From NCBI GenBank assembly GCA_021201815.1, contig JAJQEC010000066.1, positions 1-43,678 of the forward strand: DNA of 43,678 bases, read 5' to 3'. The notes beneath the pieces are model-generated. The model saw only the letters and a list, made by a program, of their open reading frames with translations. It searched no databases and was not told the DNA's origin. The DNA comes from Candidatus Azobacteroides sp. (lineage in GTDB: Bacteria; Bacteroidota; Bacteroidia; Bacteroidales; WRGA01). The position numbers and the translations under genes are program-made. This document shows, piece after piece, positions 36,369 to 43,678 of the stretch (position 1 is the first letter of the stretch; every line of letters starts with the position of its first letter).

Positions 36369-37031
36369 GGTGTATATCCTCACACAAAGATAATCATTTG
36401 AAAGCTAATCACAACCTCTTAACTGGGGAGGGCGAGGGGTTTAGAGGTGTATATCCTCACACAAATATAATCATTTGAAAGCTAATCACAACAAAGGGAC
36501 AATCAAGCACATTGTATAAAGGGGTGTATATCCTCACACAAAGATAATCATTTGAAAGCTAATCACAACACTTATACTAATATCTGTCAATTCTTTGGCG
36601 GTGTATATCCTCACACAAAGATAAACATTTGAAAGCTAATCACAATAAAATCTCCATTCGCCTTTTCTTGTTCAATGTTGTATATCCTCCCCATAAAGAG
36701 AATTATTTGGAAGATAATCACAACATTTCCTCCGCAAGGTCTTTCGGGGTTTCAGTTGTATATCCTCACACAAAGATAATCATTTGAAAGATAATCACAA
36801 CACAGTAAGCGTATAATTATATATCCACCTTGGTGTATATCCTCACATAAAGATAAACATTTGAAAGATAATCACAATCGGTGACTACGATATATTGTCC
36901 GGTGTAGGGGGGTATATCCTCATGCAAATATAAACATTTGAAAGCTAATCACAACAATAAAAATCTGTATGGTTCATATTTTTAGGTGGATATCCTCACA
37001 CAAAGATAATTATTTGAAAAATAACTCCAAC
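36369..37031 (-). CRISPR. CRISPR array 2: 9 repeats, 8 spacers
   Basis: Repeats start at 36369, 36446, 36523, 36600, 36677, 36755, 36832, 36909 and 36985. All are 47 nt except the one at 36677 (48 nt with an inserted base and several changes). Spacers are 29-30 nt and none equals a spacer of array 1. The first four repeats from the left are near consensus. Those from 36677 rightwards diverge, and the last (36985) reads TTTGAAAAATAACTCCAAC in the pairing segment. A left flank (ACTGATAAAGAGGGTAT) matches that of array 1. The crRNA sense is the minus strand, as for array 1. Confidence 0.95.
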
Positions 37032-37200
37032 AATTTATCAAATCGAGATGAATATATAAATCACCTAACATCCGCCAGACGGTAGGAATCCTCTTCCTTA
37101 CATCCTATAAAGGGATTGCTTTTTAACCGGAAAGTCAAGGGGTACTGCGCTACAGTCGGAAGAAACCAGTGACGGAAAAAGATCGCATAGCAGGAAGCGT
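37032..37200. repeat. array flank, copy 2
   Basis: The partner of 35993-36162, with the same order of shared blocks next to array 2. Together with the shared 5' flank it shows that the whole array region was duplicated. Confidence 0.85.
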
Positions 37201-37634
37201 ACCATTGCCAACGTTGCCTTTTACCCACGGTTATAAAAAATAAACCTCTGTAAACCCGACCTGCTTTTTTTCATTTAAAAGTTCCGGCGAACAGGAATTC
37301 TGTTTTTTTCACATTCCTTTTCATCTTGTGACGAAACCGGGAGATAAAGCTTCCGGATTTATTAAAAACTTTAAAAATGAATGGGCATTTTAATAAATCT
37401 AGTATGTTAATATTATCTTTGCCCGTAGCTGCGACTTCCATAAATATAGTAAAATAAACGGAAAACCTTTCTGAAATCCCATTATACAGGACATCGTATA
37501 AAAAAGGATCCGGATAGGAAATAATGACTTCCGGAATATTCCGACAATAAAACAATCGGAGGCAACAGGAAGCATGGCAGGCAACACGAGCGAAATAAAT
37601 ACGAACATAATCTTCATATTCACCGTACGAACAT
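37201..37634. other. non-coding stretch with a promoter box at 37414-37421
   Basis: No supported gene. A minus-strand frame of 152 codons crosses this region but overlaps the DUF418 gene and has no recognisable domain. TATCTTTG at 37414-37421 (plus) is an exact TAnnTTTG box with TTTT 22 nt upstream. It could start the 37635 operon with a leader of about 200 nt. Confidence 0.4.
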
Positions 37635-38855
37635 ATGTCAAACCAGTTAAATCCGGTCAGGACGAAAGAAAGACATATTATTCTGGATGTATTGAGAGGA
37701 ATTGCCCTGCTGGGTATCTGCCTTGCCAACTATCCGGAATTTGCATTGTATACCTTCCAGCCCAAAGAAGTAATAGAAGCCATGCCTTCGGCAGGCACAG
37801 ATACGGTGATTCGTTTTTTCCAGTATTTTCTGATAGATGGGAAATTCTATACGCTATTTTCCTTGTTGTTCGGAATCGGGTTCTCCATTATAATCTCTAG
37901 CTACATGGAGAAAAGCAAAAACGGAATGCTGCTTTTTTACCGGAGAATGTTTCTCTTACTATTCATAGGGTTCCTGCACCTGGTATTTCTCTGGGCCGGC
38001 GATATTCTTATTCTCTATGCATTCGCCGGACTGTTTCTGCCATTGTTCAGGAATGTATCCAACAAAAAATTAATAGTTTCCGCTGTCATATTATTATTAC
38101 TTCCTATCGGAATAGATGCCCTCATTGTTTTGTTTGACTGGAACCTGGCAGCACCGGTCATAAAAGCTACCGAATATTTCCATCACATGGTAGGCATTAC
38201 AGAAGATAACTTCCCGGTGTGGCTGGTAGAAGCACAACATTACCCGGAAGTAATCCAATTTAATTTAGGCGGTTCCTTTATCCGTATGCAGGAATTTATT
38301 GAGGGCAACCGGCTATTTAAGGTCCTGGGATTATTTCTATTAGGACTTTGTATCGGGAGAAACAAGTTATATACCAACCTGAATGAAAAGAAGCCGGTAT
38401 TAAAGAAAGTCTGTTTTTATGGCTTTCTGATTGGAGTTCCGTCTTCCCTGCTCTATGCATGGAATGCCGTAACCGGATATCCTGCCGGAATGGTGGGTAC
38501 AGCAGTGATATATGCCGTGAGTGTGGTTCCGATGAGCTTCGGGTATATTACCGCAATATGCCTCTGGTATATTAAAAATACGGACCGGAAAATATTCCGC
38601 GTAATGGCTGCACCCGGACGCATGGCACTTACCAATTATATCATGCAGTCTGTGTTCGGAATACTTATCTTTTATGGCTTTGGGTTTGCATTAGGAGCAA
38701 AACTGGGATTGGGGTATATCGAATGGATTGCTTTCGGTATATTTCTCCTGCAGGTGTTATATAGTTACGTATGGTTACATTATTTCCGGTTCGGTCCGCT
38801 GGAATGGGTGTGGCGGATGCTGACATACGGAAAATGGTTAAAATTTAAGAAATAA
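37635..38855 (+). CDS. DUF418-family membrane protein
   Basis: A 406-residue integral membrane protein with about ten helices. The N-terminal ILDVLRGIALLGICLANYP, then DGKFYTLFSLLFGIGFSI and the C-terminal GPLEWVWRMLTYGKW are signatures of DUF418 proteins (YeiB-like). The family is related in topology to acyltransferase-3 proteins and its members are proposed transporters or transferases without a firm function. The first ATG with the basic N-terminus is chosen. The next gene starts 13 nt after its stop, suggesting one operon. Confidence 0.92.
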   Translation: MSNQLNPVRTKERHIILDVLRGIALLGICLANYPEFALYTFQPKEVIEAMPSAGTDTVIRFFQYFLIDGKFYTLFSLLFGIGFSIIISSYMEKSKNGMLLFYRRMFLLLFIGFLHLVFLWAGDILILYAFAGLFLPLFRNVSNKKLIVSAVILLLLPIGIDALIVLFDWNLAAPVIKATEYFHHMVGITEDNFPVWLVEAQHYPEVIQFNLGGSFIRMQEFIEGNRLFKVLGLFLLGLCIGRNKLYTNLNEKKPVLKKVCFYGFLIGVPSSLLYAWNAVTGYPAGMVGTAVIYAVSVVPMSFGYITAICLWYIKNTDRKIFRVMAAPGRMALTNYIMQSVFGILIFYGFGFALGAKLGLGYIEWIAFGIFLLQVLYSYVWLHYFRFGPLEWVWRMLTYGKWLKFKK

Positions 38856-38868
38856 GTCCGGCAAGACA

Positions 38869-39315
38869 ATGAGAAAGAAGCTAAGTATATTTTTAACGGG
38901 ATGCCTGCTATTCTCTTCCGCTTTCTGTCAGGAGAAAACAGAGCGGGAAGAGGAAAATAACATAGAAAAAGACCTCTCCTCTTCCACGTCCGGAAAAAAC
39001 AAAGTCAGACTTGCACTGATTATAGTAGATCCGGCACAACTGGAAAGGTACAATGCATTCCTGAAAGAGGAAATCGAGGCATCCATGAGACTGGAACCCG
39101 GAGTACTTGCGTTATATGCCATGTCAGAAAAAGAACATCCGAACCGGATCACGATTCTGGAAATATATGCGGATGAGGAAGCTTATCAAAGCCACATCCA
39201 AACTCCCCATTTCATTACATATAAAGAAGGAACAGCGAATATAGTGCAGAGTCTTGAGCTAATCGAAACCATACCGCTTATTCCGGAATTAAAAATAAAA
39301 GAATCTATAAAATAA
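38869..39315 (+). CDS. secreted ABM-domain (quinol monooxygenase-like) protein
   Basis: A 148-residue protein. The signal peptide (SSAFCQ) is followed by a charged linker and an antibiotic-biosynthesis-monooxygenase fold from about 47: VRLALIIVDPAQLERYNAFL, EPGVLALYAMSEKEHPNRITILEIYADEEAYQSHIQTPHF in parts. The pattern of Glu-Tyr-x-Asp-x-x-Ala-Tyr-x-x-His fits YgiN-like proteins, which act on quinol-type compounds without cofactors. Export is unusual for such small enzymes but common in Bacteroidota. The substrate is unknown. Confidence 0.82.
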   Translation: MRKKLSIFLTGCLLFSSAFCQEKTEREEENNIEKDLSSSTSGKNKVRLALIIVDPAQLERYNAFLKEEIEASMRLEPGVLALYAMSEKEHPNRITILEIYADEEAYQSHIQTPHFITYKEGTANIVQSLELIETIPLIPELKIKESIK

Positions 39316-39336
39316 ATACAATAAACAAGTAATCCT

Positions 39337-40200
39337 ATGAGCCAGTTAATAAAAGATACTTTTTTTGAAGGAGAAAGACCGTTGTTCGCGACGAACAACC
39401 TCAGACTTGAAAATGTCAAATTTTATCCCGGAGAATCGGCGATTAAAGAGTGCAACAATGTAGAAGCTTACAAGTGTGAGTTTATGTGTAAATATCCGTT
39501 CTGGCACAATGAAAATGTGCTGATTGAAGAGTGCCTGTTTACCGTGTATAGCCGGGCAGCCATCTGGTATTCACGGGATATACGCATGATCAATACACGG
39601 GTAGAAGCTCCTAAAATGTTCCGTGAAATAGACAACTTATACCTGGAAAATGTAAAATTACCCAATGCCGGAGAAACTATGTGGAATTGCCGGGGCATGA
39701 AACTTCGCAATGTAGAAGCACGTGGTGGCGATTATATCTTTATGAACGGGACAGACATCGATATTGACGGGTTCTACCTGCAGGGGAATTACTCCTTTCA
39801 GGATGCGAAAAACGTAGTGATCCGGAATGCAAAACTTGACAGCAAAGATGCGTTCTGGAAAACAGAAAACGTGACCGTGTACGATTCGGAAATAACCGGG
39901 GAATACCTCGGATGGCATTCTAAAAACCTGAAACTGGTAAATTGTAAGATATCAGGCACACAGCCGTTGTGTTACTGCACCAACCTGATTATGGAAAACT
40001 GTACCCTGGCTGAAGATTGCGATCTTTGTTTTGAATACAGCACGCTCAATGCTTCTGTAAATGGTCCGGTAGTCAGCATTAAAAATCCGTCAACAGGGTG
40101 CATTCAGGCAGACAGTATCGGAGAAATCATTATCGATGAAAACTGCAAGAATCCGGGAACATGCCTTATCGAAACAAAAAAAGAAACCAGTTGCGTATGA
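39337..40200 (+). CDS. DUF3737-family beta-helix protein
   Basis: A 287-residue cytoplasmic-looking protein (no signal peptide) made of short repeats of about 20 residues: [75 protein letters not shown]. These form a right-handed beta-helix as in DUF3737. Function is unknown, although a catalytic role has been suggested because of conserved Trp, His and Tyr. It overlaps the following PatB gene by ATGA. In this and many other Bacteroidota and Firmicutes the three genes DUF3737, PatB-type lyase and transporter occur together, from memory. Confidence 0.92.
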   Translation: MSQLIKDTFFEGERPLFATNNLRLENVKFYPGESAIKECNNVEAYKCEFMCKYPFWHNENVLIEECLFTVYSRAAIWYSRDIRMINTRVEAPKMFREIDNLYLENVKLPNAGETMWNCRGMKLRNVEARGGDYIFMNGTDIDIDGFYLQGNYSFQDAKNVVIRNAKLDSKDAFWKTENVTVYDSEITGEYLGWHSKNLKLVNCKISGTQPLCYCTNLIMENCTLAEDCDLCFEYSTLNASVNGPVVSIKNPSTGCIQADSIGEIIIDENCKNPGTCLIETKKETSCV

Positions 40201-41372
40201 CACCGTATAATTTTGATGAAATCATCCCCCGCAGAAACACAAATTCTTACAAGTGGGATTCGGATAAAGAAGATGGCATACTGCCCATGTGGGTTGCCGA
40301 TATGGATTTCCGCACCGCTCCTGCTATTATCGATGCTTTTGTAAAAAGAGCACAGCATGGAATTTTCGGCTATACCAAAGTTCCGCAAGAGTATTATGAA
40401 GCAGTCATTAAGTGGTTCGGAAAACGGCATGCTTTCTCCATAAAAAAAGAATGGATATTGTTTACAACAGGAGTTGTTCCTGCCCTTTCGGCTGTTATTA
40501 AAGCACTGACAGTACCGGGAGATAAAGTGATGGTGCAAACGCCTGTGTATAACTGTTTTTTTTCTTCTATCCGGAATGACCAGTGTGAAATAGTAACAAA
40601 CGAACTACTTTACAAAGACGGCACATACCGCATCGATTTTGATGACCTGGAGCAAAAAGCAGCCGATCCGAAGGTGAAGGTGATGTTGCTTTGTAATCCC
40701 CACAATCCGGTCGGCAGGGTATGGACAAAAGCAGAATTGGAACGGATCGGTGAAATCTGTCTCCGCCATCATGTGGTGGTCGTATCGGATGAGATTCATT
40801 GCGATCTTGTATATCCGGGACATACCCATATCCCTTTTGCTTCCGTCAGGGAAGAATTTCTTCTTCATTCCGTAACCTGTACGGCACCCAGTAAGACCTT
40901 TAATCTCGCAGGAATCCAGGTGGCAAATATAATAGCCGCCGATGAAGAAATACGCAGGAAAATTGACAAGGTACTTAATATAAATGAAGTATGTGAAATC
41001 AATGCGTTTGCTGTAGAAGCCGTTATTGCAGCATACAATGAAGGAGAAGCGTGGCTGGAAGCATTGAAAAAATACCTGTATGATAATTATAATTGCCTTA
41101 AAGAATTTTTCCAATGCTATTTGCCTCATCTATCCGTACTGCCACTAGAGGCAACTTACCTTGTCTGGGTGGATTGTAGAGCATTGCAACGAACCTCTTC
41201 CGAAATAGAAAAGATATTGCTGGAAAAGGAAAAACTCCGGATCAACGAAGGCACGATGTACGGTGCGGCAGGAGAAGGATTTATCAGAATCAATATCGCC
41301 TGTCCCAAAGCTCTTCTTACCGAAGGGCTGGAAAGAATAAAGAATGCTTTCGGATCATTACATCAAGGATAA
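40197..41372 (+). CDS. PatB/MalY-type PLP-dependent C-S lyase (aminotransferase class I/II fold)
   Basis: A 391-residue enzyme that cleaves cystathionine-like C-S bonds or acts as an aminotransferase. Motifs include [21 protein letters not shown] near the start, [33 protein letters not shown] (Asp and Tyr contacts) and [14 protein letters not shown] with PLP Lys233; a C-terminal Arg is in [11 protein letters not shown]. An ATG at 40161 would add 12 basic residues and overlap DUF3737 further, so the ATGA-overlapped start at 40197 is preferred. The next gene is an EamA transporter, which may export or import the product. Confidence 0.92.
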   Translation: MTPYNFDEIIPRRNTNSYKWDSDKEDGILPMWVADMDFRTAPAIIDAFVKRAQHGIFGYTKVPQEYYEAVIKWFGKRHAFSIKKEWILFTTGVVPALSAVIKALTVPGDKVMVQTPVYNCFFSSIRNDQCEIVTNELLYKDGTYRIDFDDLEQKAADPKVKVMLLCNPHNPVGRVWTKAELERIGEICLRHHVVVVSDEIHCDLVYPGHTHIPFASVREEFLLHSVTCTAPSKTFNLAGIQVANIIAADEEIRRKIDKVLNINEVCEINAFAVEAVIAAYNEGEAWLEALKKYLYDNYNCLKEFFQCYLPHLSVLPLEATYLVWVDCRALQRTSSEIEKILLEKEKLRINEGTMYGAAGEGFIRINIACPKALLTEGLERIKNAFGSLHQG

Positions 41373-41380
41373 GAAGTCAT

Positions 41381-42301
41381 ATGAAAATAAAAATTATCAT
41401 AGCCTATTTCCTTATCTATGTCGTCTGGGGTTCCACTTATTATTTTATTGGAGTTGCACTAAAAGGATTCCCCCCGTTCCTGCTGGGCGCTTTCCGGTTT
41501 ACGACAGCCGGACTGCTGTTGCTGATCTTCTGCATGTTCCGGGGAGAAAGTGTTTTCAAAAAAAGCCTGATAAAAAAATCTGCCATAAGTGGTATCGTCC
41601 TGTTGTTTATAGACATGGCGGTAGTGATGCTGGCACAACAATATGTAAGCAGTAGTTTTGTTGCCATCATCGCTTCTTCCACGGCCCTCTGGATTACAGC
41701 CCTGGATGTTCCCAGATGGAAAAAGAACTTCACGACCCCTGCTATCCTGACAGGAATTATTATCGGTTTTTTAGGGGTATCCATGTTATATATCGAACAA
41801 CTAAACATGGAGCGCAGCATGCACGAACATACCGAATACGGCATTTTCTTACTAATATTCGGCTGCATCTCCTGGTCATTAGGAACACTCTACGCCAAGT
41901 ATAAATCTTCCAAAGAAGAAGAAGTAGATAACTTTGCCGGCTCTGCGTGGCAGATGCTTTTTGCCAGTGCGATGTTCTGGATATGCTCCCTCATAAGCGG
42001 GGATTTAATGAACACAGACTTATCCGCCGTGCCGGATACCTCCTGGTATTCGTTAATATACCTTATCCTATTCGGTTCTATCCTGGCTTATTCGGCCTAC
42101 GTCTGGTTATTAAAAGTACGTCCTGCCACAGAAGTTGCTACCCATGCGTATGTAAACCCTTTTATAGCGGTAGTGCTGGGAGTCGGTTTAGGACATGAGC
42201 ATGTAACCTGGGTCCAGATTGCCGGATTGATCGTTATTTTATTAGGCGTAATGATGATCGGGCGGACTTCCGATAAGAAAAAAGAAAAAGAGAAAGGATA
42301 G
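41381..42301 (+). CDS. EamA-family (drug/metabolite) transporter
   Basis: A 306-residue inner-membrane protein with ten helices in two EamA repeats. Typical pieces: IIAYFLIYVVWGSTYYFIGV (1-20), GAFRFTTAGLLLLIFC, SSFVAIIASSTALWITALDV, and the second repeat SLIYLILFGSILAYSAYVWLL with TEVATHAYVNPFIAVVLGVGL. The C-terminal tail is lysine-rich and cytoplasmic. It is the last gene of the cluster and probably moves an amino acid or a thiol compound linked to the PatB enzyme. Confidence 0.92.
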   Translation: MKIKIIIAYFLIYVVWGSTYYFIGVALKGFPPFLLGAFRFTTAGLLLLIFCMFRGESVFKKSLIKKSAISGIVLLFIDMAVVMLAQQYVSSSFVAIIASSTALWITALDVPRWKKNFTTPAILTGIIIGFLGVSMLYIEQLNMERSMHEHTEYGIFLLIFGCISWSLGTLYAKYKSSKEEEVDNFAGSAWQMLFASAMFWICSLISGDLMNTDLSAVPDTSWYSLIYLILFGSILAYSAYVWLLKVRPATEVATHAYVNPFIAVVLGVGLGHEHVTWVQIAGLIVILLGVMMIGRTSDKKKEKEKG

Positions 42302-42620
42302 TCCTTTTATCCGGCATCATTCACAGAAATTTAACACAAAGGAAGAGTGAAAATGCATGGAACATCTATTCATATATAAAAAAACCTGGCTGATAAGTTA
42401 AATTAATTTCCGGAATCGTAAGAGTAACACCATCAAAGCAGGTATTTTTTAGCATGCTATACACTGCCGGAATACCTTGGTTATTTTTTAATCAACCGCA
42501 AAGGCGCAAGGGTCGCAATTAGTTTCTTTGCGAACTTTGCGTCCCTGCGGTTGATTAAAGAGCCGGAATAACAGTAAAAATCACTTATCAGACAGTCCTT
42601 TTGTTTCCTTACTATTTTCC
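42302..42620. repeat. intergenic region with an extragenic palindrome at 42487-42559
   Basis: A large inverted repeat, TTTAATCAACCGCA (42487-42500) and TGCGGTTGATTAAA (42546-42559), encloses imperfectly paired GCAA/TTGC blocks (GGCGCAAGGGTCGCAA, TTTGCGAACTTTGCG). This wording is that of a dispersed palindrome I recall from Bacteroidota intergenic regions. It may also terminate both neighbouring convergent genes. No gene was found in the rest of the gap. Confidence 0.75.
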
Positions 42621-43304
42621 TTAATCATAAATGAAAAAAATCCACGTAGCATCCTTATAACCCGGTTCACCATAAGTAGGAGTATATAAAAAGAATTTTA
42701 CTTTTTGTGTGGGATTAGATCTGAGATATTCCCTTACTTTCATAAGACGCTCAACTCGAGACCATACATTTGATAAAAAATCCTCCTCATTAATTTCTAT
42801 GCACTTATGAAGATCCGTAAATCCACTTTTAGGGAAAATAAAATCATCTGTCAGGACTTCCTCAAAATCTTCCGCTTCCATCCAGTCTTCCGGATATTTA
42901 ATTTTCCCCAACCCTGTCCGGACCATCGTTCCAAAAAACAGGTGTTCGTTGATTTCAGGATAAAAGAAGTTTATGTACCCACTATCATCTCCGGGAGCAA
43001 CATACTCTTTTTCAAGAGTTAATTCATCCACAGGAACCTTAAAAATCAGTTCCGTTCCTCCTTCAAAAGTAGTTGTTGTATAATCCACTTTCAATAAAAG
43101 GACCCGGCTTTTGTCCTTGGGGAGAACCGGAGGAACCGATGGTGCGGAGAAGGTAATACTATCAATCTTTTCAATTTTTTCTTTAAAAATAATTTTCCCT
43201 TCACTATGGATATACATACTGTCTTCCTGTGAAAAAACCGACAAAGGAAGGGCGGAATAAAACAGCAGCGCTGTCAGGATAAATGTAAAACTTTTCATGT
43301 TCAT
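42621..43304 (-). CDS. hypothetical secreted protein
   Basis: A 227-residue protein with a signal peptide (LPLSVFSQ), starting at 43304 or at the second Met (43298). The segment MYIHSEGKIIFKEKIEKIDSITF resembles the short motif found before the sorting tail of the neighbouring protein, but no sorting domain is present at the C-terminus, which ends TWIFFIYD. The rest is charged and has no family I recognise. It is 6 nt downstream of the minus-strand gene at 43311, so the two probably form an operon. Confidence 0.7.
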   Translation of the reverse strand: MNMKSFTFILTALLFYSALPLSVFSQEDSMYIHSEGKIIFKEKIEKIDSITFSAPSVPPVLPKDKSRVLLLKVDYTTTTFEGGTELIFKVPVDELTLEKEYVAPGDDSGYINFFYPEINEHLFFGTMVRTGLGKIKYPEDWMEAEDFEEVLTDDFIFPKSGFTDLHKCIEINEEDFLSNVWSRVERLMKVREYLRSNPTQKVKFFLYTPTYGEPGYKDATWIFFIYD

Positions 43305-43310
43305 ACACTT

Positions 43311-43678
43311 TTATTTTTTAATGATTTTTCTTATCAGACAGACATTAGCAGTTTCTATTTTAATAAGATAATAACCGGAAGGCAAATCCGTTAAGTTCAA
43401 CGTCACGGATGAAGAAAGGGAAGAAAATTGCCTGATGATCTTACCATTTATATCATACAACAGGATGCTTGTAATGGCTTCCTGAGCTTCCACTGTTACT
43501 TCCTTTTCTACAGGATTGGGAAAAATGAGAACAGAAGTACCTGTTTTATTTTCAGAAATATGATTCGCAGATAAGGGTTGAAAAGATAAATACCGGATAT
43601 CGGATAAAGAATATTCTTCATTTTCCGTATTCCCTACCACTATGAATTTTCCTGAATTAAAAATTATTTTTTTAATCT
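43311..43678 (-). CDS. partial secreted protein with type IX secretion sorting domain
   Basis: The window edge cuts the 5' end. The frame stays open beyond the GTG at 43640 through residues reading KKIIFNSGKFIVVGNTEN. The C-terminal 75 residues hold a type A sorting domain: FPNPVEKEVTVEAQEA, then ITSILLYDINGKIIRQF, LTDLPSGYYLIKIET and a final KKIIKK-like basic end. Such domains direct export through the type IX system and anchoring at the cell surface. The function of the missing N-terminal part is unknown. Confidence 0.85.
   Translation of the reverse strand, partial: IKKIIFNSGKFIVVGNTENEEYSLSDIRYLSFQPLSANHISENKTGTSVLIFPNPVEKEVTVEAQEAITSILLYDINGKIIRQFSSLSSSVTLNLTDLPSGYYLIKIETANVCLIRKIIKK

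Noticed and set aside
37271..37729. 152-codon minus-strand open frame between the CRISPR region and the DUF418 gene
   Set aside because: It overlaps the start of a clear DUF418 gene by 95 nt, has odd composition (many Cys, Arg, Phe, Ile) and no recognisable domain or promoter.
40161..40196. Upstream ATG for the PatB-type gene
   Set aside because: Adds 12 basic residues not typical of the family and deepens the overlap with DUF3737; the ATGA-overlapping start at 40197 is more natural.

Overview
The window is AT-rich and looks like chromosome from a member of the Bacteroidota, most likely the order Bacteroidales. The evidence is a SusC/SusD pair, other TonB-dependent receptors with carboxypeptidase-like N-terminal domains, a surface-export lipoprotein signal (Cys-Ser-Asp run), type IX secretion-like C-terminal tails, many -7 boxes of the Bacteroidota form TAnnTTTG, and a type II-C Cas9 with 47-nt repeats. 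The sequence alone does not fix the genus.

Layout. 266-2299: two exported proteins (DUF6600-like, DUF4421-like). 2403-7587: a tightly packed unit of TonB-dependent receptor, LytS-like pseudokinase, LytS-like kinase and LytTR response regulator. 7865-8770: outer-membrane phospholipase A. 8792-10646: AraC and MarR regulators. 10776-14721: a surface lipoprotein followed by a TonB-dependent receptor. 15064-19017: two metallophosphoesterase paralogues (one frameshifted, the other lacking metal ligands), a fibre-like repeat protein and a small protein with a sorting-like tail. 19331-27116: an uptake locus with an operator-like palindrome, promoter, 46-residue leader peptide ending Cys-Cys, alternative hairpins, SusC, SusD, a periplasmic M20 amidohydrolase and a DAACS symporter. 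27501-30374: PorT-like barrel, acyltransferase, AraC regulator.

30607-37200 is the most striking part. It holds a divergent tracrRNA with its own promoter, a full-length Cas9, a Cas1 cut off at 84 codons, no Cas2, and two CRISPR arrays (7 and 9 repeats). The arrays have related flanks but no spacers in common. Read in the direction that pairs with the tracrRNA (minus strand), most repeats carry TTG-N19-TAnnTTTG, a Bacteroidota promoter placed to start transcription at the repeat/spacer border. The simplest reading is a Cas9 interference module that has lost adaptation but may still make crRNAs from promoters inside the repeats.

37635-42301 is a metabolic and transport cluster (DUF418, ABM-domain protein, DUF3737, PatB/MalY-type lyase, EamA transporter). 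The window ends with a dispersed-type palindrome and two minus-strand secreted proteins, the last cut by the window edge.
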